Origin: Candidatus Didemnitutus sp.
GTDB lineage: Bacteria > Verrucomicrobiota > Verrucomicrobiia > Opitutales > Opitutaceae
Length of the DNA stretch: 8,625 nt
Reading direction: 5' to 3'
NCBI GenBank assembly: GCA_030682505.1
Contig: JAUXOH010000017.1
Location: 1-8,625 of the forward strand
In this document: one piece after another, positions 1 to 5,620 of the stretch
Position numbering within the stretch: position 1 is the stretch's first letter
Layout: every line of letters begins with the position of its first letter
Notes under the pieces: generated by a model
The model's input: the letters and a program-made list of their open reading frames with translations, nothing else
Databases searched by the model: none
Told to the model about the DNA's origin: nothing
Program-made: the position numbers and the translations under genes

Positions 1-2
1 TG

Positions 3-389
3 CTGGCCGGGATGATCTTTGCCGCGTCCGGTCGGGGAGAGATTGCCGGTCCCCCCATCCTGGGCTTCGACAAGGTCGCGCATTTTTTTGTCTTCGGGCT
101 GCTGGCCACTTTGGTGGTGAGAAACGGATTTGCGGCCCGCCGGGCCTGGATGGCGGTGGCGCTGGTTTCAGCCTTCGGGGCGAGCGACGAATGGCACCAG
201 AGCATGACGCCCGGACGCGCCATGCAGCTCGCGGACTGGGTGGCCGACACCCTCGGGGCGGCGGTGGCGGTGGCCGCCTATGCGGGATGGCCCCTTTATC
301 GGCGGGTCTTGGAAATCCCGCTGGCGGCGGGCCCAAAGAGCCGGATTGAAAAGAAGGCGCAGATGCCGCCAAATGGCGGCGTCGTATGA
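3..389 (+). CDS. VanZ-like family membrane protein, 5'-truncated by the window edge
   Basis: The frame is open to the left edge, so only the last 128 residues are visible. An ATG at 12 is available, but family members usually begin with a membrane segment that would lie further upstream, so I treat the gene as partial. Visible VanZ-like signatures, in order: a DKVAHF motif followed by a hydrophobic stretch (FFVFGLLATLVV), a second hydrophobic helix (WMAVALVSAFGA), the conserved SDEWHQSMTPGR segment, then DWVADTLGAAVAVAAYAG as the last helix. The tail is basic and probably cytoplasmic. The family is named after VanZ, linked to low-level teicoplanin resistance, but stand-alone homologues like this one have no established biochemical role and nothing here suggests a resistance gene. 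Its stop overlaps the ligA start (ATGA), so the two are probably co-transcribed and may be translationally coupled. Confidence 0.85.
   Translation: MAGMIFAASGRGEIAGPPILGFDKVAHFFVFGLLATLVVRNGFAARRAWMAVALVSAFGASDEWHQSMTPGRAMQLADWVADTLGAAVAVAAYAGWPLYRRVLEIPLAAGPKSRIEKKAQMPPNGGVV
365..380 (+). promoter_or_regulatory. Perfect hairpin just upstream of the ligA start
   Basis: GCCGCC-AAAT-GGCGGC is a perfect 6-bp GC stem with a 4-base loop, ending 5 bases before the ligA ATG and lying inside the end of the VanZ-like coding sequence. It occupies the place where a ribosome binding site would be expected. Ribosomes finishing the upstream gene would unfold it, so a role in coupling ligA translation to the upstream gene is possible. 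In GC-rich coding DNA a short stem like this can also arise by chance. Confidence 0.35.
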
Positions 390-2419
390 AATCCGCCGCG
401 GCCCAAGCACGCCTGATCCAACTTCGCGCCGAGATCACCCGGCACGACGAGTTGTATTACCGCGCGGCGCAACCGGAGATCAACGACCGCGAATACGACC
501 GCCTGAAGGCTGAGCTGGCCGAACTCGAGGCGAAGTTTCCGGAGTTCGCCGTGGCGGCCTCGCCGACGGACCGGGTGGGCGACGATCGGTTGACGGGCTT
601 TGCGACCTACCGGCACCGGCTGCCGCTGCAGAGTCTCGACAACACTTACACGGAAGAGGAGCTGCGGGCGTTTCACACGCGCCTGGTCAAACAGCTGAAT
701 CGCGAGGACTTCGCCTACGTCGTTGAGCCCAAGATCGATGGCTTGGCCGTGAGCGTGACCTACGAGCAGGGAAAGCTCGTGCGCGCTGTGACGCGGGGGA
801 ACGGAGAGGAGGGCGATGATGTGACCGAGAATGTCCGCACGATTCGCACCCTGCCGCAGGAGTTGCAGGCGACCGAGGGACAGGTGCTGCCCGACGTGAT
901 CGAGATCCGCGGCGAGATATTTCTCACGACCGCGGAGTTTCAGCGCATCAATCAGGAACGCGAGGAAGAGGGCGAGGCCCTCTATGCCAATCCGCGCAAC
1001 CTCGCGGCGGGCACCGTCAAATTGCTGGACTCCAAGGAAGTCGCGCGCCGGAAACTCGAAATCGTGCTTTATGGCGTCGGCTTTTGCGAACCGGCGGTGG
1101 CGGAGTCCCAGTCGCAGTTCCACGCCTTGGTGAGGCAAAGGGGCCAGCCGACGCTGGAGCGATTCTGGACCGCGCAGGGAATTGACGAAGCTTGGGCCGC
1201 CGTGCGCCGTCTCGATGAGTTGCGGCATGCGTTTCGCTACGGCACGGACGGTGCCGTGGTGAAGCTCGACAACTTCCGCTGGCAACGCGAAGCCGGTCGC
1301 ACCGCCAAGGCGCCCCGCTGGGCAATTGCCTACAAATTCGAGCCCGAGCGCGCGGAGACCCGGATCAACGCCATCACGGTGCAGGTCGGACGCACGGGCG
1401 TGCTGACACCGGTGGCCGAGCTCGAACCAGTGGCGCTCTCGGGTTCGACGGTTTCGCGCGCCACGCTGCACAACCGCGATGAAATCGAGCGCAAGGACAT
1501 CCGGGTGGGCGATTACGTGCTGGTGGAAAAGGCGGGCGAGATCATTCCGGCCGTCATTGAAGTCGTGTTGCCACGCCGCGCGCCCCAGTGCGTGCCCTAT
1601 CAGTTTCCCACCGCCTGTCCGGTTTGTGGGACCGCAGTGATGCAGATCGAGGGCGAAGTGGCGATGCGGTGCCCGAACGCCAACTGTCCGACGCAAGTGC
1701 GCCGACGGTTGACGCATTTTGCGTCCAAGGCGGCGCTCGACATCGACGGCCTCGGGACGGCGATGGTCGACGAGCTGGTCGCGCGGGGTTGGGTCAGGGA
1801 ATTGTCCGATGTTTTCCGGTTGCGGCGCGATGACCTGCTCACGCTGGGCAAGAACGTGGAGAAATCGGCCGACAATCTGCTTGCTGCGATCGCGGCCAGC
1901 AAGACGTGCGACTTGTGGCGCCTGATTCACGGGCTGGGCATTCCGCACGTGGGGGTGGCGGCTTCGAAGGACCTCGCGAGTCACTTTCGCCGCATTGAAA
2001 GCCTGAGCGAGGCGAAGTTTGAGCAGTTCATTGCGAACAAGCAGACCTTGATTTCCGGCATCGGGGAAGTGATGGCGCGGTCCATCACGGGATTCTTCAA
2101 CGAGCCGCGCAACCGGGCGCTGATCTTGGATTTGATTCGCGCCGGCGTCAGACCGGTGGCTCCGGCGGAGCGGGCGACCGGCAGCACCCGGTTCGCGGGC
2201 AAGACTTTTGTCCTGACCGGCACGATGCCCACGCTCACGCGCGACGAGGCGTCGGCGCTGATCGAGGCCGCCGGCGGCAAGGTCTCGGGCAGCGTGAGCA
2301 AGAAAACCAGCTATGTGCTCGCGGGCAGCGAAGCGGGTTCGAAGCTCGACAAAGCGCGCGAGCTTGGCGTGCCCGTGATCGACGAGGCCGAGTTTAGGCG
2401 GATGCAGGCGGGTGATTAG
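386..2419 (+). CDS. ligA: NAD-dependent DNA ligase LigA
   Basis: Seals nicks in duplex DNA using NAD+, joining Okazaki fragments and completing repair in the cytoplasm. At 677 residues it is full length for the family (E. coli 671). Domains in order: Ia NMN-binding helices (residues about 5-60, with H20, Y24, Y25, D34, Y37, D38); adenylation domain with KIDG (K116 is the AMP-accepting lysine), TRGNGEEGDDVTENV, DGAVVK (K293) and AYKF (K317); OB fold (about 325-400, GRTGVLTPVAELEPV); four-cysteine zinc finger (C411, C414, C429, C434); helix-hairpin-helix repeats (about 440-585); C-terminal BRCT domain (about 603-675, FAGKTFVLTG). All expected catalytic residues are present. The ATG sits in an ATGA overlap with the upstream VanZ-like gene. 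No Shine-Dalgarno is evident; instead a small hairpin fills that position, so translation may depend on coupling. Its 3' end overlaps the convergent doxX-like gene. Confidence 0.98.
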   Translation: MKSAAAQARLIQLRAEITRHDELYYRAAQPEINDREYDRLKAELAELEAKFPEFAVAASPTDRVGDDRLTGFATYRHRLPLQSLDNTYTEEELRAFHTRLVKQLNREDFAYVVEPKIDGLAVSVTYEQGKLVRAVTRGNGEEGDDVTENVRTIRTLPQELQATEGQVLPDVIEIRGEIFLTTAEFQRINQEREEEGEALYANPRNLAAGTVKLLDSKEVARRKLEIVLYGVGFCEPAVAESQSQFHALVRQRGQPTLERFWTAQGIDEAWAAVRRLDELRHAFRYGTDGAVVKLDNFRWQREAGRTAKAPRWAIAYKFEPERAETRINAITVQVGRTGVLTPVAELEPVALSGSTVSRATLHNRDEIERKDIRVGDYVLVEKAGEIIPAVIEVVLPRRAPQCVPYQFPTACPVCGTAVMQIEGEVAMRCPNANCPTQVRRRLTHFASKAALDIDGLGTAMVDELVARGWVRELSDVFRLRRDDLLTLGKNVEKSADNLLAAIAASKTCDLWRLIHGLGIPHVGVAASKDLASHFRRIESLSEAKFEQFIANKQTLISGIGEVMARSITGFFNEPRNRALILDLIRAGVRPVAPAERATGSTRFAGKTFVLTGTMPTLTRDEASALIEAAGGKVSGSVSKKTSYVLAGSEAGSKLDKARELGVPVIDEAEFRRMQAGD

Positions 2420-2867
2420 AGTTGGCGGAAAGTTCCATCTTGTTCTCTCCGTCCACGGACAGGGGACCGGGGCCCGCCGCGAGAATCACCGTCAGCAGGA
2501 CCAGCACGAGCGCGGAGAATTCCAGGGATTGGCCGGCACTGAGCAGCCCCTCATGGCGGTGAATGAGAAAGACCGCCCCGGCCAGAATCGGCACCTGCAC
2601 GCCGGCGGCGAGGCGGGTGAGCAATCCGGCGATGAGCAGGATGCCGCCGACAAAATGCGCCACGGCAACGTAGTGCAGCAGGGCGACGGACAAGAGCCAG
2701 GGTTGGCCCGAGCGTTGCAGCATGTCGGTGATCTGATCCGAACGGGAACTGGTGAACATCAACACCCCACGAACGAAGAGACCGACGCCCAGATAGATCC
2801 GGACCAGATCGAGCCATACCTTCGGATGGGCTTCCGCCCAGTTGAACCAATGACGCAGCTTTTCCAT
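2394..2867 (-). CDS. DoxX-family integral membrane protein
   Basis: A 157-residue protein with four predicted membrane helices at about residues 20-38 (LVRIYLGVGLFVRGVLMF), 58-81, 86-103 and 114-132. The first helix with its RxYLGxxLFxxG pattern and the third with GVQVPILAGAVFLIH are typical of the DoxX/DoxD-like family of small quinone- or redox-associated membrane proteins; most members, including this one, have no proven function. The ATG at 2867 is chosen over longer open frame upstream because a good Shine-Dalgarno (GAGGTG, 2877-2872 on the minus strand) precedes it and the protein aligns with the family from there. The short polar tail after the last helix (about 25 residues) is encoded partly within the 26-bp antisense overlap with the end of ligA. 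The gene upstream ends 112 bp before it, so co-transcription is possible but not shown. Confidence 0.88.
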   Translation of the reverse strand: MEKLRHWFNWAEAHPKVWLDLVRIYLGVGLFVRGVLMFTSSRSDQITDMLQRSGQPWLLSVALLHYVAVAHFVGGILLIAGLLTRLAAGVQVPILAGAVFLIHRHEGLLSAGQSLEFSALVLVLLTVILAAGPGPLSVDGENKMELSANSNHPPASA

Positions 2868-2871
2868 GTGA

Positions 2872-2877
2872 CACCTC
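2872..2877 (-). promoter_or_regulatory. Ribosome binding site of the doxX-like gene
   Basis: Reading the minus strand, GAGGTG lies 4 bases before the ATG at 2867. It decides the start in favour of the 157-aa form. It is the only clear Shine-Dalgarno I see among the complete genes of this window. Confidence 0.7.
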
Positions 2878-2942
2878 GGGGTAAGCGTGGATTGCCGGCG
2901 GGCGTCGTGTCCGCCGATCAGCCCAAGCTTATCCGGGAAGGC

Positions 2943-2969
2943 GCCGCGGTCAATGCCGCCGCCCGCGGC
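2943..2969 (-). terminator. GC-rich hairpin after the 181-aa protein gene (weak terminator candidate)
   Basis: GCCGCGG and CCGCGGC form a 7-bp perfect stem around a 13-base loop, beginning 10 bases beyond the TGA of the upstream minus-strand gene. No run of T follows on the minus strand, so it lacks the second half of a standard intrinsic terminator. It could be a weak terminator, an RNA-stabilising stem, or chance in GC-rich DNA. Confidence 0.3.
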
Positions 2970-2979
2970 AGCGCAAACC

Positions 2980-3525
2980 TCAGAAACCCTGCCGTTGGAG
3001 CTGGACGCTGAGTTCGCGTTGAAACACCTGCACATCAGCCGCGCTCGGCTTGTAGTTGGGCTGTCCCGTGTCGAGCATCAGGCGTCCGGATTGATCCAGG
3101 GCCCATTTGCCGCTGACGCCGTCGCTGAAGGTGACATTGCCACTGACCATGGCGCCCGGCCGAATCAGGCGATCCACTTCAACCGTGACCTGGCCGATGC
3201 CAGCGGGAGGCGCGGCCGGCACCCCTTCGTCTTCGGGGAAATTATCACCGGCAATCTCGTCTTCGTCGCCCTCGGCACCGGGGGCGGCACTCCTTTCGGC
3301 CGGAGCCGCCGGACGGACGGGCGTCGTTTTGGAAACGTCGCTCGTATCGACCTTGGGCGCGCGGTCCTTGAGTGCGAGGTCGAGGTCATCGACAAGGAAG
3401 CGCACGTCGCGGTAGGTCATCGTGATCTGGAATTGATCCAGAAGTTTCTTTTGAACCGTGGAGAGGTTGTCACCGGCGGTGACCCACGCAGTGACGGTTT
3501 GTTTTTGTTCAGGAGTGAGATTCAT
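2980..3525 (-). CDS. Uncharacterised two-domain protein encoded after dnaA
   Basis: A 181-residue protein without a signal peptide or membrane segment, so probably cytoplasmic. Three parts are visible. Residues about 1-52 form a compact helical unit (TPEQKQTVTAWVTAGDNLS, then VQKKLLDQFQITMTYRDVRF, then LVDDLDLAL) whose pattern resembles a small helix-turn-helix; a DNA-binding role is only a guess. Residues about 53-110 are a low-complexity, Ala/Pro-rich and then acidic linker. Residues about 112-181 look like a beta-rich domain (VTVEVDRLIRPGAMVSGNVT, FSDGVSGKWALDQSGRLML) ending in a helix (PSAADVQVFQRELSVQLQRQ). I recall similar unnamed proteins in Verrucomicrobiota but cannot name a family. 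ATG at 3525 is chosen because the conserved-looking part starts there; an in-frame extension to 3591 is possible. No clear ribosome binding site precedes it. It lies 176 bp beyond the dnaA stop, behind a strong terminator-like hairpin, so it probably has its own promoter. Confidence 0.8.
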   Translation of the reverse strand: MNLTPEQKQTVTAWVTAGDNLSTVQKKLLDQFQITMTYRDVRFLVDDLDLALKDRAPKVDTSDVSKTTPVRPAAPAERSAAPGAEGDEDEIAGDNFPEDEGVPAAPPAGIGQVTVEVDRLIRPGAMVSGNVTFSDGVSGKWALDQSGRLMLDTGQPNYKPSAADVQVFQRELSVQLQRQGF

Positions 3526-3638
3526 CGAAAAGCAGCGCGGTCGAGAAGACGGATATCCACGAATTGGTAGTGATCCTGTTGAAAAGGACAAGCGTCAGCG
3601 ACGGAGACGGCATGGTGGACGGGGAGGTGGGAAACGCA

Positions 3639-3664
3639 GCAGGCCCGGCTCGCGCCGGGCCTGC
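3639..3664 (-). terminator. Strong hairpin, probable dnaA terminator
   Basis: An 11-bp perfect inverted repeat (GCAGGCCCGGC and GCCGGGCCTGC) closes on a 4-base loop (3650-3653), 37 bases after the dnaA TAG. On the minus strand it is followed by TGCGTTTCCC, a poor T-run, so termination may be imperfect. It is the strongest simple hairpin I see in the window and separates dnaA from the next gene. Confidence 0.65.
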
Positions 3665-3701
3665 GGTTGGTGGTGTGCGGCTAACGAAGTCTGGTGGCGC
3701 C

Positions 3702-5084
3702 CTATTTGGACAACTGAGTTTTGAGGAAATCGACGCTGCCGCGCACGGAATCGTCGGTTTCCATCATGTTTTCCACGGTCTTGATGGCGTGGATCACGGT
3801 GCCGTGGTCGCGGCCGCCGAAGGCATCACCGATCTCCTGCAGGGAGTGGCGGGTCAACTGGCGGGCGAGATACATCGCGATTTGGCGGGGGAAGGCGATC
3901 GCATTGGGCCGACGTTTGCTCGTCATGTCCGAGTGGCGGATCTGATAATGATCGGCGACCCGCTTCTGGATGCCCTCGATGTTGAGGCGGTTCTGGGCCT
4001 CCTCCATCAACGCGTCCTTGAGCAGGTGCTCGGTCGTGGCGAGGTCGAGGGGTTTGCCGGTGAGGGCAGAGTAGCTGGAAACCTTGATCAGCGCACCCTC
4101 GAGGCGACGGATGTTTTTCGAGATATGCCGAGCGATGAACTCCAGCACGGGCGCAGGGATGTCGATCTTCAGCGCGGCCGTCTTCGTGCGCAAAATGGCC
4201 ACGCGCGTTTCCAGATCGGGGGACTGGATGTCGGCGGCCAGACCCCATTGGAAGCGGGAAACCAACCGGGCCTCGAGCGAGGCGATCTCGGTGACCGGTC
4301 GATCGCTGGACAGCACGATCTGCTTACTGGATTCGAAGAGATCGTTGAAGGTGTGGAAGAATTCTTCCTGGATGCGCTCCTTGCCGGCGAGGAATTGCAC
4401 GTCGTCGATCAGGAGGACGTCCACGTGGCGGTAGCGCTGCCGGAATTTCGTGAGCGAGTTTTCCTGGATGGCGTGAATGAACTCGTTGGTGAACTTCTCG
4501 GTCGAAAGGTAGGCGACCCGGCAATCGGGGTTGCGCTGCAGGATGCTGTGGCCGATGGCGTGCATCAGGTGCGTCTTGCCCAAGCCCGTGCTGCCGTGGA
4601 TGAAAAGCGGGTTGTAGGCCTGCGCGGGGGCCTGAGCCACGGCGAGCGAGGCGGCATGGGCCAGCTGGTTGTTGGCCCCGACCACAAAATTCTCGAACAG
4701 GTTGCGCGGGTTAAGCGTGCCGGAGATGGCTTGGCGCTCGTCGTAGCGGACCGGACGCGATTTGCCGCCATTGCGGCCGCGGACCACGGGTTCCGGCCGG
4801 ACGGGGAACGCGGAGGTGGCACCGTTGGGCTCGTTCTTGCGCAACGAAACATGGAGCAACCGACCCGAGCTGAGCCGCAACCGCTGGGAAATCAGATCGA
4901 GATAATTATCGTGCACCCAGATTGCCGCGAAGTCGTTGGGCACGCCCAGCACGATGGAATCCTCCGTTCCGTCGAGACAGGTCATCGGCTCAAACCACAT
5001 CTGGAAAACGTCGTCGGGAAACAGACCCTTCAGGTCGCATTTCACGGTTTCCCAGAGGCTGGCTTGGGTTGGAGGCAGAGGCAT
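3702..5084 (-). CDS. dnaA: Chromosomal replication initiator DnaA
   Basis: Binds DnaA boxes at oriC, opens the duplex and recruits the replicative helicase. From ATG 5084 it is 460 residues, normal length. Domain I (about 1-82) carries LFPDDVFQMWFEP; domain II is a short Arg/Pro-rich linker (about 83-118); domain III AAA+ (about 119-345) has Walker A GSTGLGKT (164-171), Walker B LLIDDVQF (224-231), sensor I SSDRP (259-263), the RLVSRF arginine-finger box (R277) and sensor II RRLEGAL (R326); domain IV (about 350-460) has the DnaA-box-reading helix-turn-helix with SKRRPNAIAFPRQIAMYL and the signature GGRDHGTVIHA (423-433). No key residue is missing. The start is uncertain: GTG 5114 and TTG 5138 are in frame, but domain I naturally begins just after ATG 5084. 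None has a well-spaced ribosome site; GAGAGG abuts GTG 5114. A perfect DnaA box in the leader suggests autoregulation. Confidence 0.98.
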   Translation of the reverse strand: MPLPPTQASLWETVKCDLKGLFPDDVFQMWFEPMTCLDGTEDSIVLGVPNDFAAIWVHDNYLDLISQRLRLSSGRLLHVSLRKNEPNGATSAFPVRPEPVVRGRNGGKSRPVRYDERQAISGTLNPRNLFENFVVGANNQLAHAASLAVAQAPAQAYNPLFIHGSTGLGKTHLMHAIGHSILQRNPDCRVAYLSTEKFTNEFIHAIQENSLTKFRQRYRHVDVLLIDDVQFLAGKERIQEEFFHTFNDLFESSKQIVLSSDRPVTEIASLEARLVSRFQWGLAADIQSPDLETRVAILRTKTAALKIDIPAPVLEFIARHISKNIRRLEGALIKVSSYSALTGKPLDLATTEHLLKDALMEEAQNRLNIEGIQKRVADHYQIRHSDMTSKRRPNAIAFPRQIAMYLARQLTRHSLQEIGDAFGGRDHGTVIHAIKTVENMMETDDSVRGSVDFLKTQLSK

Positions 5085-5106
5085 GACGGGCGGGTGGGGG
5101 CGATTG

Positions 5107-5115
5107 TTATTCACA
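5107..5115 (+). promoter_or_regulatory. Perfect DnaA box in the dnaA leader
   Basis: TTATTCACA matches the consensus TTATNCACA at every position. It lies 22 bases upstream of the preferred dnaA ATG, on the strand opposite dnaA, and overlaps the alternative GTG start. A chance match in this 536-bp gap is unlikely (eight fixed bases, about 0.02 expected over both strands with equal base use). The placement fits DnaA autoregulation, and the box may also belong to the origin. Confidence 0.65.
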
Positions 5116-5144
5116 CCTCTCGTTCGGCACCCTTGCAACGCAAT

Positions 5145-5164
5145 CCGATCGGAAGCCAGCTGGC
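5145..5164. repeat. Two adjacent short palindromes upstream of dnaA
   Basis: CCGATCGG (5145-5152) and GCCAGCTGGC (5155-5164) are both perfect palindromes separated by two bases, 60-80 bases upstream of the preferred dnaA start. Their position would suit binding of a dimeric regulator to the dnaA promoter region, but no regulator is known from the sequence and short palindromes arise easily in GC-rich DNA. Confidence 0.3.
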
Positions 5165-5390
5165 CGTGTCTCTAAAGGGGAAAATGGGGCTCTGACCTGA
5201 CCTCTGCGGGGCTCGGAGAGTCACCAGCAGAAAGTCATCATGGGCAGGGTCTAATGGTATACCTGAGGGACAAAGTAACCTGTGCAACGCTACGGAATGG
5301 GCAAAGAACGAACGAGAGAACAAAACTTAAAGAAGAAACCAAAGATAACGTGAATCAAAAAACGCCTTTCAAGGCCAACTTTCCGACAAG

Positions 5391-5399
5391 TTGTTCACA
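5391..5399 (+). promoter_or_regulatory. Near-consensus DnaA box in the AT-rich core
   Basis: TTGTTCACA differs from TTATNCACA at one position (G for A at position 3). It lies 12 bases before the T-rich tract 5411-5430, with a weaker inverted box (CGAGGATAA, 7/9 on the minus strand) at 5406-5414. The facing pair beside an AT-rich stretch is the arrangement expected near an unwinding element. Confidence 0.45.
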
Positions 5400-5518
5400 G
5401 GATTTCGAGGATAACTTTTTTCCTTTTTTTGTTGCCGCAAAACGGTCCGGTGCGGGGACGCGATTTCCACTCTGAGAAAATCGTTTTGGCGCAGCGGCTC
5501 GAACGCTCTGTGCTCGTC

Positions 5519-5527
5519 CGTGAATAA
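5519..5527 (-). promoter_or_regulatory. Near-consensus DnaA box, minus strand
   Basis: Reading the minus strand, TTATTCACG matches TTATNCACA except for the final base. It shares its first eight bases (TTATTCAC) with the perfect box at 5107-5115 but faces the other way, so the two enclose the AT-rich region. Confidence 0.45.
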
Positions 5528-5529
5528 TT

Positions 5530-5552
5530 TTTCCGCCGAATTGGCGCGGAAA
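5530..5552 (-). terminator. Hairpin downstream of ispG (weak terminator candidate)
   Basis: TTTCCGC and GCGGAAA form a 7-bp perfect stem with a 9-base loop, 68 bases past the ispG stop on the minus strand. The minus-strand sequence after it is AAATTATTCA, AT-rich but not a T-run. It may end ispG transcription weakly before the candidate origin; confidence is low. Confidence 0.25.
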
Positions 5553-5620
5553 TTTGCCGGGAATTTTTTTTCGCGCCGGCTTTTTCGCGCACGCCACCAA
5601 CGCGCGACGCAATTCCTCGC

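Larger units (their letters stand above)
5085..5620. other. Candidate origin of replication (oriC) and dnaA control region
   Basis: This 536-bp gap between dnaA and ispG has no convincing gene. By hand count 5281-5580 is about 47% GC against roughly 60-65% in the flanking genes. It holds DnaA boxes of decreasing quality: 5107-5115 (9/9), 5391-5399 (8/9), 5519-5527 (8/9, minus), 5406-5414 (7/9, minus) and 5349-5357 (7/9, minus). A 20-base T-rich tract (about 5411-5430, roughly one quarter GC over 5401-5430) lies 12 bases from the 5391 box and would suit an unwinding element; a purine-rich stretch (5301-5348, about 79% purine) lies on the other side. Bacterial origins are often next to dnaA. 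Against it: only one box is perfect, and ispG and rseP point toward the site, which is head-on to a rightward fork. Confidence 0.5.

Noticed and set aside
296..1984. Long open frame (562 codons) antisense to ligA
   Set aside because: It lies opposite a full, motif-complete ligA; long antisense frames are expected from GC-rich codon use, and its product is Arg/His-rich with no recognisable domain.
3564..5195. Long open frame (543 codons) antisense to dnaA
   Set aside because: It mirrors the dnaA coding frame and has no family resemblance; dnaA is unmistakable on the other strand.
5256..5263. GGTATACC palindrome considered as a -10 element or operator for dnaA
   Set aside because: No -35 at proper spacing (TTGCAC upstream leaves a spacer of about 20 bases) and an 8-base palindrome alone is not enough.
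5111..5323. 70-codon minus-strand frame immediately upstream of dnaA
   Set aside because: It overlaps the dnaA leader and palindromes, has no recognisable motif and no ribosome site.
5254..5475. 73-codon plus-strand frame inside the dnaA-ispG gap
   Set aside because: Composition simply follows the AT-rich DNA, no Shine-Dalgarno, no domain, and it crosses the DnaA-box region.
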